Positions 1 through 8,677 of a stretch of 64,000 nucleotides of DNA are shown here, one piece after another. The stretch's first letter is position 1. The number at the start of each line of letters is the position of its first letter. Below the pieces are notes generated by a model. It was given only the letters and a program-made list of their open reading frames with translations. It was not told the origin of the DNA and made no database searches. A program made the translations under genes and the position numbers. Where the stretch lies: assembly GCA_023392615.1 (NCBI GenBank), contig JAEVYT010000005.1, forward strand, positions 69,437 to 133,436, read 5' to 3'. The DNA is from Bacillota bacterium. GTDB taxonomy: Bacteria; Bacillota; Clostridia; Lachnospirales; Lachnospiraceae.

Positions 1-231
1 ATCCTCTTTTTGAACAAGTGGGAAATAGGTTAGCTCTTTCCCGTTTTTCTCTTTACGTATAAAACCCCTTTTTTCTAATCTTGTTAGCAGGGTAATAATT
101 GTTTGTGCCTTCCACTCCTTTTCTTTCCCTAATTGTTCCATCACCGTACCGGTAAAAATAGGCGGTTCATTTGACCAAACAACTTTCATAATCTCGAATT
201 CTGAATCTGGTAGCTTTTTAAGTTCTTTCAT
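1..231 (-). CDS. BlaI/MecI/CopY-family transcriptional repressor, 3' end outside the window
   Basis: The minus strand encodes a winged-helix protein beginning MKELKKLPDSEFEIMKVVW, with the family's helix-turn-helix region (WKAQTIITLLTRLEKRGFI) and wing (KNGKELTYFPL). Only about 77 residues are inside the window; the dimerisation domain lies to the left. An in-frame ATG exists at 243, but the ATG at 231 has a GGAG box six bases upstream and fits the family N-terminus better. BlaI/MecI proteins repress beta-lactamase, CopA or BlaR1-type peptidase genes and usually themselves. A BlaR1-like M56 peptidase gene is expected next to it, outside the window (inference). Confidence 0.85.
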   Translation of the reverse strand, partial: MKELKKLPDSEFEIMKVVWSNEPPIFTGTVMEQLGKEKEWKAQTIITLLTRLEKRGFIRKEKNGKELTYFPLVQKED

Positions 232-321
232 ATTAGTCTCCATTCTGCCGGTGCCTGCTAATGGGCAACAGCACTTATTTACAGTGTGGTCCTCTATATA
301 TTTCACCACTACATTCATTTT

Positions 322-353
322 CTACATTTGTGTTATTTATATTTTACAACTGT
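322..353 (-). promoter_or_regulatory. Two BlaI-type operator half-palindromes over the -10 region
   Basis: Two copies of ACANNTGTA occur on the minus strand: ACAGTTGTA (353-345), overlapping the -10 box, and ACAAATGTA (330-322), just downstream of it. BlaI/MecI/CopY repressors recognise TACA/TGTA dyads, so the arrangement predicts autorepression. The motif match and position are seen; binding is inferred. Confidence 0.55.
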
Positions 354-369
354 CTTAAATTAATGTCAA
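341..369 (-). promoter_or_regulatory. Promoter of the BlaI-type repressor
   Basis: On the minus strand TTGACA (369-364) and TAAAAT (346-341) are separated by exactly 17 bases. This near-consensus sigma-A promoter points at the repressor gene starting at 231. Confidence 0.7.
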
Positions 370-468
370 TACCATTTATTAACATTCTAATATAAAAAAT
401 CAAATCATAGTTTTCCTATGGAGTGTAAGAATATCTTGGCACAATTTAATTGGCGCCGGTAAACTCTC

Positions 469-574
469 CAAACGAACAAAATAGCGCACAATTATTATTC
501 TCTTGAGAATCCCTCCTTCGTTTGTACTGAAAGGGGCGTAAACCTTCTCTATATGATAATAATTACACGCTATT
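469..574 (-). ncRNA. Candidate structured RNA with long wobble-compensated stem and possible pseudoknot
   Basis: Bases 574-556 and 498-480 form a 19-pair stem when read as minus-strand RNA: the three positions that are mismatches on the plus strand (487-489 with 567-565) all become G-U or U-G pairs. Inside it, GAGAA (about 550-546) can pair with UUCUC, and CCCCUU (537-532) with AAGGAGG (518-512) leaving one bulged A. The loop of that hairpin carries CAAACGAA (524-517), complementary to UUCGUUUG (476-469) downstream of the main stem, which would form a pseudoknot. It matches no riboswitch consensus I know. It could be the 3' end of the HIT gene transcript or an independent RNA. Confidence 0.45.
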
Positions 575-653
575 ATTTAAATAATATATAAGATAAATTA
601 TACATGTACTTATAACTACCCTAAATCTCTTCGACTACCTTTGGTATCAGCTT

Positions 654-1064
654 TTATATTCTTCCGGCAATTGCAGCTGCTAAAGAATTCGCCTCGCCAT
701 CTTCATATTTACCTTGATTCCAAGTTATCTGAACCTTATCACTATTATATCTGGGAATTACATGCATATGAAAATGGAATACAGTTTGACCTGCTGCCTC
801 TCCGTTATTTTGAAGAATGTTGATGCCGTCGCAATTTAATTCTTCTTTTACAGCAATCGCAATTTTTTTCGCTACCCCTAGTGCTTTTGTCGATATCTCT
901 TCATCCAACTCAAATAGATTTTGATAGTGTTTTTTCGGCAAAATAATCACATGTCCCTTCGCCGCAGGGAAGATGTCCATAATTGCCTTAAAATCATTAT
1001 CCTCATATACGGTTGAGGAAGGAATCTCTCCCGATATTATTTTACAAAAGATACAATTATTCAT
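654..1064 (-). CDS. HIT (histidine triad) family nucleotide-binding protein
   Basis: 136 residues, the usual length for a HinT-like protein. The active-site triad HFHMH sits at residues 97-101 and is followed by VIPR; the N-terminus has C4 and C7 (CIFCKI), typical of bacterial HIT proteins. The family hydrolyses purine nucleoside phosphoramidates and adenylated substrates in the cytoplasm. AGGAGG lies about ten bases before the ATG. It is monocistronic here, flanked by a divergent histidine kinase and by the candidate structured RNA downstream. The family call is sure; the physiological substrate cannot be told. Confidence 0.93.
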   Translation of the reverse strand: MNNCIFCKIISGEIPSSTVYEDNDFKAIMDIFPAAKGHVIILPKKHYQNLFELDEEISTKALGVAKKIAIAVKEELNCDGINILQNNGEAAGQTVFHFHMHVIPRYNSDKVQITWNQGKYEDGEANSLAAAIAGRI

Positions 1065-1260
1065 TGTGTTAAAACCTCCTATGTCACTTTTTGTAGCAAT
1101 GTTAAGATTGCATAATTTTCCATAATTTGATACTATCTATTTGTTGGGTCAATGTCAACACTGTAATACTATTTATTTAATTTTACTGCAGGAATTATTC
1201 TTGCACTGCGCAAATCGATATACTTTTTCGATTTGTTTGGAGGAAAAAGGGGGTTACAAT

Positions 1261-2013
1261 ATGTTTTCTGAATTTAACAATGATGCTCTAGCATGTATGG
1301 TCAAAGCAAATCCTGATTTTGAAAATGTCATTAAGAATATGATAGATGAGAATAAAAAGACGACCTCCATGTTTGTACATGAACTTCGTAATCCCTTGGC
1401 GTTGCTTAAGGGCACTGTTCAATATATAGAGCAAAAGCATCCAGAGGCGAGGGAATACAAATACTGGGATCAGCTCCAGGACTTATTAAATGATATGGAG
1501 CACATCATGGCAGATGCCTCTCAATTGAATATCTGTAATTATATACATAAGGAAAGCACTAATTTATTACAGTTAATTCAAAATGTTATCGATAGCTTTA
1601 TGCCACAAGCACTTACACAAGAAGTCACTCTGTCTCTATCCATTAATCCTGGCTGTGAAGAATACTTTGAGGATTATGAATGTGACAGCGTAAAGATGAA
1701 ACAGGTTTTTTCTAATCTAGTTAAGAATGCGCTGGAAGCCACTGACTCCGGGCATTTCATAGAAGTACGATTATCCTATCAGGAAGGAGAATGCCCAGCC
1801 CCATCTAAGCTTCTGATTCAAGTTGGGAATAATGGTTCTCCAATACCTGAAGATGAGATCAGCAATATCTTTACCCCCTTTGTCACCTACAAAAAAGGCG
1901 GTACCGGCATCGGACTGGCTTTGGTTAAGAAAGTGATTGACCTTCACTATGGAAGTGTCTGTGTGGAATCGGATGAGAATTTGACCTCATTTACCGTAAT
2001 GCTTCCCTTATAA
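1261..2013 (+). CDS. Orphan soluble sensor histidine kinase
   Basis: 250 residues from the ATG at 1261, which follows an AAGGGGG ribosome site; the reading frame stays open to a TTG at 1141 but that has no such site. Residues 36-50 hold the H box with phospho-accepting H40 in VHELRNPLALLKG. The HATPase_c domain follows with an N box (NLVKNALEATD) and a G box (GGTGIGLALVKK). There is no transmembrane segment, PAS or GAF domain, so any sensing must come from the short first 30 residues or a partner. No response regulator is adjacent. The HELRNPL box resembles the Spo0A-feeding sporulation kinases of Firmicutes, which makes a phosphorelay role a reasonable but unproven guess. Confidence 0.85.
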   Translation: MFSEFNNDALACMVKANPDFENVIKNMIDENKKTTSMFVHELRNPLALLKGTVQYIEQKHPEAREYKYWDQLQDLLNDMEHIMADASQLNICNYIHKESTNLLQLIQNVIDSFMPQALTQEVTLSLSINPGCEEYFEDYECDSVKMKQVFSNLVKNALEATDSGHFIEVRLSYQEGECPAPSKLLIQVGNNGSPIPEDEISNIFTPFVTYKKGGTGIGLALVKKVIDLHYGSVCVESDENLTSFTVMLPL

Positions 2014-2148
2014 TGCACTTTATATCGCCACCATATAAGTTAGTAATTATATTCATATGTAGAATTGATAACAAGATATGAATGTGCACGCGAACCAGAG
2101 TCTGAAATCATTTTAGCACCTGAACTCTATTTAGATTGATATAATTAA

Positions 2149-2236
2149 AGCATGGCATACCACTATCCATTAATAGAAAGCCGCCCACCTTATATGAAGG
2201 GGCTTTAATATGGTTAGTTCATGCCATGCTTTTTTT
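2149..2236 (+). terminator. Long stem-loop terminator or small RNA
   Basis: AGCATGGCAT (2149-2158) pairs with ATGCCATGCT (2221-2230), which is followed directly by a run of T. The 62 intervening bases continue the stem with ACTA/TAGT, CCAT/ATGG, AAAGCC/GGCTTT and CCTT/AAGG. A TATAAT (2140-2145) sits just upstream at the right distance to be a -10 box, without a recognisable -35. It either terminates the kinase transcript or is a free-standing small RNA. Confidence 0.6.
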
Positions 2237-2259
2237 ATTACATTTATCTTCTTATCGTT

Positions 2260-3255
2260 CTACAATATATTAAACTGGAATACCTGATCAAAGGTACGTA
2301 AAGTCTTAAAATTACCCTTCGCTGTTAATTCACCGGACATAAATGCCCCTTGAAATGTGATGCGACCAAGTACCAATCGATTCATCATTGCGTGTGTTGT
2401 TTTCGCTATAACATCCGCATCTGCTTTCTCACCATAATAACATTTGAGACGCTTTCCGTTTACCTCAATGACAAGGGTCTTCTTTGCATCGGTTAATGTT
2501 ATTGCATAAGAAGCGATAAAGTCATCCACCGGATGGAAGTTATCCTTCAGATTCTTGATAAAATCCTGATCGCTCTCTGTACTGTTATTATCCAGCATAT
2601 CCTTAAAGAGCTGTGTAAGCTCCTCGATATCTTCCTTCTGCTTCTTAACATATGCATCATCTGATACATACATGGAGAGTTGCTCACTTTCTTGAGGAGT
2701 CAGTAGAATTGTATTATTTGATACATTCTGTCTAATTACTGTGTGACTAGTCGGAAGCATCTTACTCTTCTGATTAATCGCACGATAAAAGGCTTCTGCC
2801 GCCTTCTCAATAATCTTTGCATACTCCGGACTGGTTTCAAACTCTACGTGGCTTTCTACATAAGCACTGATACCATTACAAGGAATGCCTCCTAACACTT
2901 CCCAAGCTTTAATCAGTGTAGTCTCAGCATCACGTTCTCCTACTGTACTTGCCATAACAATTGGCAGCATATATTGCTTGCTTAGCTTTTCCTTATCAGC
3001 ATACAGCCAACAAGCATCTAAAAAGCTTGTCATCAATCCACCAATTCCCATCCACTCCACTGTCGTTGCAAGGATTACGCCATCTACTTCCTTCAAAGTT
3101 TTCGGTAGCATGGAGATTGCATTTTTCTCTTCATACAGATTAATTCTTGTCACCTGTACCCGAAGTTCTTCCAATACTGACGTAAATTTGCTAATTACAT
3201 AGAGTGTTGGATCTTCAATCAAACCCCTGCCACCGTAATAGATATTAATCTTCAT
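2260..3255 (-). CDS. Flavodoxin-like NAD(P)H-dependent oxidoreductase with C-terminal SCP2 domain
   Basis: 331 residues. The first 160 form a flavodoxin-like/NADPH-dependent FMN reductase fold: the N-terminal strand MKINIYYGG, a VDGVILATTVEWMGIGG phosphate/flavin-binding stretch, and PIVMASTVGE. The last 110 residues (about 220-331) resemble the SCP2 sterol-carrier fold, with DFIASYAITLTDAKKTLVIEV and a GRITFQGAFMSGELTAKGNF motif. Such fusions are common in clostridia and of unknown substrate; the SCP2 part probably binds a lipid or another hydrophobic ligand. It is followed 43 bases upstream by the rhomboid gene on the same strand, so the two may be co-transcribed. Confidence 0.8.
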   Translation of the reverse strand: MKINIYYGGRGLIEDPTLYVISKFTSVLEELRVQVTRINLYEEKNAISMLPKTLKEVDGVILATTVEWMGIGGLMTSFLDACWLYADKEKLSKQYMLPIVMASTVGERDAETTLIKAWEVLGGIPCNGISAYVESHVEFETSPEYAKIIEKAAEAFYRAINQKSKMLPTSHTVIRQNVSNNTILLTPQESEQLSMYVSDDAYVKKQKEDIEELTQLFKDMLDNNSTESDQDFIKNLKDNFHPVDDFIASYAITLTDAKKTLVIEVNGKRLKCYYGEKADADVIAKTTHAMMNRLVLGRITFQGAFMSGELTAKGNFKTLRTFDQVFQFNIL

Positions 3256-3298
3256 TCTACAATCTCTCCTCCTGCTGTTTACTTACAGTATTCTATAA

Positions 3299-4450
3299 TC
3301 ATGAATTAACTCTGTTATAGGTCTCTTTGCGATATAGAAGAAAAGCCAATAAAAAGCCTGCAATGAAACCACCCACATGAGCTGCTTGATCTATCTGTGC
3401 ATCAATAACACCATTATAGATATTCAAAGCTGTAAATATAATCACCTGTACAGCGCTAATTCCATTATGATATCCACGATGAACCAGAATAATATATAAT
3501 AATGCTCCTACTACACCAAAGATTGCTCCCGATGCACCGATTCCCATCGAGGTATGTTGAGCTATCGTAATTGTATGCTCCTGCCACATATTATACCCGA
3601 AGGAAGCCAACCCCGCAAGGATACCAGCGCCAAAATAAATCAAAATATACTTAAATCTTCCAATCGTCCGTTCCAGACTTGCTCCGAGGAATAATAAGAC
3701 CAACATATTTCCAAAGATATGCTCCAAATTCGCATGCATAAACATCGCTGTAATAAAGCGATAATATTCATGGTAATTCACTACGAAATACCATGATAGC
3801 GCGCCCTTCACATACATTTGGGTCGGTGTTCCGAAGGCATTGGTATAATGAGTAATGATATAAATTACGATATTAAGTGCAATTAGTATCGTCGTCACTA
3901 ATGTAAACTGAGAAGCCCAATAAGCTTTTCCCTGTTTTTGATCATAGGGTGATGCGGAATGGTAGTCACCCATCTCACCGCGGCTGTATGCACTACCTGC
4001 ACTTTCTGCCCTTCCTGCATTACCTGTATCCGTTTCTTGTTCCTGTTGTTCTGCGTCAAGAAGTTGTTCAATCATCTTATCAAGTCCTGAAAAGTTAACC
4101 GCTTGTGTCTCATAAATCATAAGACGATAACGATATAAATCTACGATCCAATGACTATCATTCGTGTCCGAAGCACACAGATGCTTTACCTGATCGGGGT
4201 TAAGAGTTAGGATAAGACTAAGCAATCTCACCGGAAGGTTGTAATTTTGCTTAAAATTCTCTTTAATCTGCTTTAGGATATGAGTATATTGTTCCTGAGT
4301 AATCTCATCCCCATGCATTGCACGAACAACGGATAATATGGATACTCCTAGTTCCTCCACACGAAAATACAGATACACACCTTGAGCGTTAGAATTCAAT
4401 CTCTGAAATCCTGCACCGGTTAAATTATCATTTAATTTATCTTCAAACAT
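3299..4450 (-). CDS. Rhomboid-family intramembrane serine protease
   Basis: 383 residues: a soluble N-terminal region of about 175 residues ending in a Gly/Ser/Glu-rich linker, then six or seven membrane segments (from about residue 182). The catalytic dyad is S307 in GASGAIFG and H358 in AAHVGGF; the family motif HANLEHIFGN precedes it. Rhomboids cleave single-pass membrane proteins within the bilayer. The N-terminal domain is a feature of the GluP-type rhomboids of Firmicutes. Substrate unknown. The gene lies upstream of the flavodoxin-SCP2 gene on the same strand. Confidence 0.92.
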   Translation of the reverse strand: MFEDKLNDNLTGAGFQRLNSNAQGVYLYFRVEELGVSILSVVRAMHGDEITQEQYTHILKQIKENFKQNYNLPVRLLSLILTLNPDQVKHLCASDTNDSHWIVDLYRYRLMIYETQAVNFSGLDKMIEQLLDAEQQEQETDTGNAGRAESAGSAYSRGEMGDYHSASPYDQKQGKAYWASQFTLVTTILIALNIVIYIITHYTNAFGTPTQMYVKGALSWYFVVNYHEYYRFITAMFMHANLEHIFGNMLVLLFLGASLERTIGRFKYILIYFGAGILAGLASFGYNMWQEHTITIAQHTSMGIGASGAIFGVVGALLYIILVHRGYHNGISAVQVIIFTALNIYNGVIDAQIDQAAHVGGFIAGFLLAFLLYRKETYNRVNS

Positions 4451-4772
4451 TCTATAATTCCTTTTCTTAAAAGTATCAATACTCTTATGTCAATATATTA
4501 ATCTGATTCTTAAAACTTTAATTCACTTACTCAGAATAGTAATGTGTATATTATATTTTATAATAGGATACTTTTGTCAATAACCTCATAATTAAAGTTT
4601 TATAAAGAATTGCGAAACCGATCTATAAGGCCATCTATTATCCTTTTATAAGACGCTTTAAAACTCTTTCTATGGGACGATCCAAAATTCTTTCTATAAG
4701 GCAATCACCTATAAGACTTTCTATATACCAATATATCGGCGTATAATTTCGAATAGATGATGTACTACTTTC
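4451..4772. other. Intergenic region with short degenerate repeats
   Basis: No gene is seen in 322 bases. Around 4620-4740 CTTTCTAT recurs three times (near 4667, 4690 and 4717) in loosely similar units of about 25 bases, together with several CTATAAG variants. No clear terminator for glpK was found here. Confidence 0.4.
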
Positions 4773-6263
4773 TTACTCCTCCCAACCGAAAGAGCGGGTC
4801 ACTGCTTTTTTCCATCCATTAATCAGCATGTCACGCTTGGCTGTGTCCATATTCGGTACATAGGTTTCCCCCAAAGCCCAATTTGCTTTAATCTCTTCCT
4901 TATCCCTCCAAAAACCAACAGCAAGTCCTGCAAGATAAGCTGCCCCAAGTGCAGTTGTCTCAATACACTCCGGTTTTAAAACTGTAGTATGCAATATATC
5001 GGATTGGAATTGCATTAAGAATTGATTCGCGCAGGCTCCTCCATCCACCCTTAAGGATTTTAGTGAATTGCCTGAGTCCGCTTCCATCGAGCGAATTACA
5101 TCATGCGCCTGATAAGCAATTGCTTCCAATGTAGCACGTATAATATGATCTTTATTGCATCCACGGGTGATTCCAACGATAGTACCTCTCGCATACTGGT
5201 CCCAATGAGGTGCACCAAGTCCGGCAAATGCAGGAACGACATATACACCATTCGTATCCTCCACATTACGTGCGCATTTTTCACTCTCTGCAGCGGTACG
5301 AATCAGCTGTAGTTCATCCCTAAGCCACTGAATTGCAGCTCCCGCAACGAACACGCTCCCCTCAAGGGCATACTGAGGTTTCTCCTGCGTACTTGCCGCC
5401 AATGTCGTCAACAATCCATGCTTTGATTCTATCGACATACTACCTGTATTCATAAGCAGGAAGCATCCGGTTCCATAGGTGGTTTTAACCTCTCCCTCCG
5501 TAAAGCAACACTGCCCGAACAGGGCAGCCTGCTGATCTCCGGCAGCTCCGGCTATCGCAATCTCTTCCCCAAACAGACTTCTATCCGTATAACCATAGAT
5601 ACAGCTAGAGGGTTTCACTTCCGGAAGCATCGTTCTTGGTATGCCTAATTCCTGTAATATCTTCTCATCCCAGGCTAACTCCTTTATATCATAGAGCATG
5701 GTACGGGACGCATTCGTATAATCCGTGATAAAGGTTTTCCCTTTAGTTAGATTCCAGATAATCCAGCTGTCCACTGTTCCAAAGATTAAGTCTCCTGCCT
5801 CAGCTCCCTCTCTTGCTCCCGGTACATGATCCAGAATCCACTTAATCTTCGTTCCTGAAAAATACGCATCCGGAATAAGTCCTGTTCTGTCCTTAATATA
5901 TTCATCAAAGCCCTTCGCCTTTAACACATCGATTATATCAGAGGTTCTTCTGCACTGCCATACAATTGCATTATAGATGGGATGTCCGGTATTCTTATCC
6001 CACACAATTGTGGTCTCTCTCTGATTCGTGATACCGATCGAAGCAATCTCCTCTGCTCGAATTCCGGACTTCGCCATCGCTTCGGTGGCAACAGATATCT
6101 GGGTGGACCAGATCTCCATCGGATCATGTTCCACCCAGCCGGGTTTCGGATATATTTGAGTAAATTCCTTCTGTGCGACGCTCTTCATTTTTCCCTGTTT
6201 ATCAAAAATAATACATCTTGAGCTAGTCGTTCCTTGATCAAGCGCCATTATGTATTGTTTCAT
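4773..6263 (-). CDS. glpK: Glycerol kinase
   Basis: 496 residues, standard length. It starts MKQYIMALDQGTTSSRCII, the FGGY-kinase phosphate-1 motif DQGTTSSR, and carries the family signatures GITNQRETT, DSWIIWNL, GAAGDQQAALFGQ and the C-terminal GLAVGFW region. It phosphorylates glycerol to sn-glycerol 3-phosphate with ATP in the cytoplasm. No glpF or glpD neighbour is present. The gene begins 54 bases after a small membrane protein gene on the same strand, with which it may be co-transcribed. The ribosome site is AAAAGGGGAT, a little distant from the ATG. Confidence 0.97.
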   Translation of the reverse strand: MKQYIMALDQGTTSSRCIIFDKQGKMKSVAQKEFTQIYPKPGWVEHDPMEIWSTQISVATEAMAKSGIRAEEIASIGITNQRETTIVWDKNTGHPIYNAIVWQCRRTSDIIDVLKAKGFDEYIKDRTGLIPDAYFSGTKIKWILDHVPGAREGAEAGDLIFGTVDSWIIWNLTKGKTFITDYTNASRTMLYDIKELAWDEKILQELGIPRTMLPEVKPSSCIYGYTDRSLFGEEIAIAGAAGDQQAALFGQCCFTEGEVKTTYGTGCFLLMNTGSMSIESKHGLLTTLAASTQEKPQYALEGSVFVAGAAIQWLRDELQLIRTAAESEKCARNVEDTNGVYVVPAFAGLGAPHWDQYARGTIVGITRGCNKDHIIRATLEAIAYQAHDVIRSMEADSGNSLKSLRVDGGACANQFLMQFQSDILHTTVLKPECIETTALGAAYLAGLAVGFWRDKEEIKANWALGETYVPNMDTAKRDMLINGWKKAVTRSFGWEE

Positions 6264-6317
6264 ACCACGATCCCCTTTTCAAATTATTTGATATCCTTTG
6301 TATTATACATGTACTAC

Positions 6318-6584
6318 TTAAAAAGCCTCAATAATGGTAGCTGCTATCATATAGATTGAAGTAAGTGCCAGAATAGACACTAAGAATAATAATAAGCCAT
6401 ATAAGACTCTTGCTATGTACTTATCTTCCCTCTTTTTCTTCAATATGTTAATTATATTTATAATCATCAACCCTGAAAAAAGCAACAAAAGGATTCCTTT
6501 GATTATCACATTACCAATTGCTACGGCAAATGCAAGAAGCAAAGCTAATATAACTGTTTGAGCTATATCATAACGTTTCATCAT
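6318..6584 (-). CDS. Small membrane protein of unknown function
   Basis: 88 residues preceded by GGAGG seven bases before the ATG. Three hydrophobic segments are visible (about 8-27, 29-47 and 60-85) separated by a basic loop NILKKKREDKY, which should be cytoplasmic. I do not recognise a family. Position immediately upstream of glpK suggests shared transcription, but nothing in the sequence connects it to glycerol transport. Confidence 0.65.
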   Translation of the reverse strand: MMKRYDIAQTVILALLLAFAVAIGNVIIKGILLLLFSGLMIINIINILKKKREDKYIARVLYGLLLFLVSILALTSIYMIAATIIEAF

Positions 6585-6668
6585 AAGAATACCTCCAATC
6601 GTCGGGGAACCTTCTTTTTCTACCTTTATTTTACCACCTTTGTCCCATCCATTACAAGCTGATTATAT

Positions 6669-6743
6669 AGTGGTAGGGCGTGCTTCCAACCACTAGTCAC
6701 TACCTTAATACGACAAGAAGTTTCTCTATGTGAGAGAAACTTC
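6669..6743. repeat. Two adjacent hairpins in a 347-base intergenic region
   Basis: GAAGTTTCTCT (6717-6727) and AGAGAAACTTC (6733-6743) make a perfect 11-bp stem with a five-base loop. Just before it AGTGGT (6669-6674) pairs with ACCACT around 6690. Neither is followed by a T run on either strand, so they are not ordinary intrinsic terminators. The remainder of 6585-6931 shows nothing. Confidence 0.5.
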
Positions 6744-6931
6744 CATGTCATTACATAATTCAAGAGAAATCTTCCTGGTGGATATCATAATAGCGGTTGA
6801 TATTTTGAAACTAATGCAAACACCATTAATTGCTATATTAACTCGCGCTCTCTCCATTGTCTATGGCTGTTTTAAGATATCCCATTTTATCATAAGCATG
6901 TGTTAATTACATCTCCAGACGCTCTCTAATA

Positions 6932-8677
6932 CTATACCTGCACCATCCTATATTTAATATTTGCAAACATTACCTCATCTTCGATATGAAGCTCCTTCTT
7001 CTGATACGGCATTAATACCTCTCCATTTACAAAGGTTCCGTTTGTCGAGTTAAGATCGGTAATATAAAACTGATTCTCTTCCTTAAAGATTTTGGCATGA
7101 TATCTACTGATCGCGTCATTTTCAAGACAGTAATCCACATTTTGCTTAACTTTACCCACAAAAAAGGGAATAGCATTAAGAATAATAGGTTCATTAAGTG
7201 TATCATCCTCCGGTTTAAGGAGAATTTCAGTTTCATGAGTATCTATACATCCACTCTCCCCCTCATCACGGCTTTCTTCTTGAGTTGGATTTAACAAATA
7301 GGTCGGATTGTCCTCATCAAAGATCGAGATATTATTATCTTTATTACTATTCTTCATGGTATTGCTGATACTCTTTTGGAAAATCTTCGGTATGGGATCA
7401 GATTGTAGATTCTCTTCACTTTGATAGATGTTATCGCTATGTTCCGTTAGCTCGAAACTCTGTTTTAATTTAGAATAGCTTTTCTTTTCTTCCATCTGAG
7501 TCTTTCTTAAATCGGTTTGGTTTTGTTCAAATACTGTGCTTTTCTGATCAATTATATTCCAATTATTCTCACCGACCGTTTGTGAAATCCCTCTGGGATC
7601 AACATACTCATGATAGGTTACAATCTTAGATAATTTATTCTTTTTGTCCCAAATTAATTTGAGTAGATAACTTTCAGAACAGATGAGAATTAAAATAACG
7701 GCTAATAATTTTGTGGTATCTGGCCTATTACCAAAGGAATTATACAGTATCCCGGATATTAAGAAACCGATGAATAGAGCACTACAGACTAATACACTTA
7801 CACCGGTAAGTAAATATGTCTTTAACGGGTAATATAATACCTCTTTTTCACTTTCGAGCTTCTCCGGCATGACTGGAATGTTCTTTATAGAATAACTCTC
7901 GTGTTTCCTAGATGACATAATTTTATTGTTATCTAATTTATTATCTGAATTATTATTTATATTCTTTTGCGCTTTATCCAATGCCCTCATCTTGATTGCT
8001 TCTTCTGACCTCATCATAAACTTATCATTATCATTGATATTCTCATTATAATTATCAACAATTTCTTTATGACCCTCACTTAATATCTCTTGTTTTGTCT
8101 TAGCCTCATCTTGCACATTCGGAGTTGAATAGTTAGATTTCTTATTTGTTGCTGTTTGTATCAGATGTTCAATTGTATACCCATCCTCCTTACTTGATGC
8201 ATATAGCCGATATACTAACAAAACTGCTTCCTTATCGTTATAATCCACCTTATTCATCAGATATTCTAAGAATAGAACAATCTGATCTTTCAGGTTTCTA
8301 TCAAATCCCGGGAAATAACATAAAGCAAGTCTATTCGTTGATAAGTCGAAATAAATATATTCTGGCTCCAATATAAAATCATTTTCAGACAGAAGGTATT
8401 CATACGCTGTTTGTATAATGATGAATATTTGTTTAAACATATTCTTTATCATTTCATAAGATAAGCGTGCCTTTTCATACAACACTGACATGGATTGCTT
8501 TGAAGAGATATCATAATAAAGATAGGTTTTATTATCCATAATTCTTTGATTCATCATAAGAAATCCCTCCAGTTTTTGATACTCCAATACCTTTGTACTG
8601 TAATCTTCCACGTGTAAGGATTCATCCGTAATAACTAAGTAATTATGCCTTAAGTCTTTTTTATATTCTATAATCAT
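6932..8677 (-). CDS. FHA-domain membrane protein with DUF6382 N-terminus, Tad-cluster associated
   Basis: 581 residues. The N-terminal 170 residues match the DUF6382 type (start MIIEYKKDLRHNYLVI, then FILEPEYIYFDLSTNRLALCYFPG), a fold I associate with the pseudokinase-like domain of EssB/YukC. A charged linker follows, then two membrane segments (about 285-305 and 315-335), a second long polar linker and a C-terminal FHA domain (about 500-581) with SRYHAKIF and NSTNGTFVNG, the phosphothreonine-binding loops. As the last gene of the Tad operon it probably couples pilus assembly to a Ser/Thr kinase; no kinase gene is in the window. Confidence 0.82.
   Translation of the reverse strand: MIIEYKKDLRHNYLVITDESLHVEDYSTKVLEYQKLEGFLMMNQRIMDNKTYLYYDISSKQSMSVLYEKARLSYEMIKNMFKQIFIIIQTAYEYLLSENDFILEPEYIYFDLSTNRLALCYFPGFDRNLKDQIVLFLEYLMNKVDYNDKEAVLLVYRLYASSKEDGYTIEHLIQTATNKKSNYSTPNVQDEAKTKQEILSEGHKEIVDNYNENINDNDKFMMRSEEAIKMRALDKAQKNINNNSDNKLDNNKIMSSRKHESYSIKNIPVMPEKLESEKEVLYYPLKTYLLTGVSVLVCSALFIGFLISGILYNSFGNRPDTTKLLAVILILICSESYLLKLIWDKKNKLSKIVTYHEYVDPRGISQTVGENNWNIIDQKSTVFEQNQTDLRKTQMEEKKSYSKLKQSFELTEHSDNIYQSEENLQSDPIPKIFQKSISNTMKNSNKDNNISIFDEDNPTYLLNPTQEESRDEGESGCIDTHETEILLKPEDDTLNEPIILNAIPFFVGKVKQNVDYCLENDAISRYHAKIFKEENQFYITDLNSTNGTFVNGEVLMPYQKKELHIEDEVMFANIKYRMVQV

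Noticed and set aside
1141..1260. N-terminal 40-residue extension of the orphan kinase from a TTG
   Set aside because: The extension has no ribosome site, while the ATG at 1261 has a strong one.
2885..3202. 105-residue frame opposite the flavodoxin-SCP2 gene
   Set aside because: The minus-strand gene has family motifs and a ribosome site; the plus-strand frame has neither and is a shadow.
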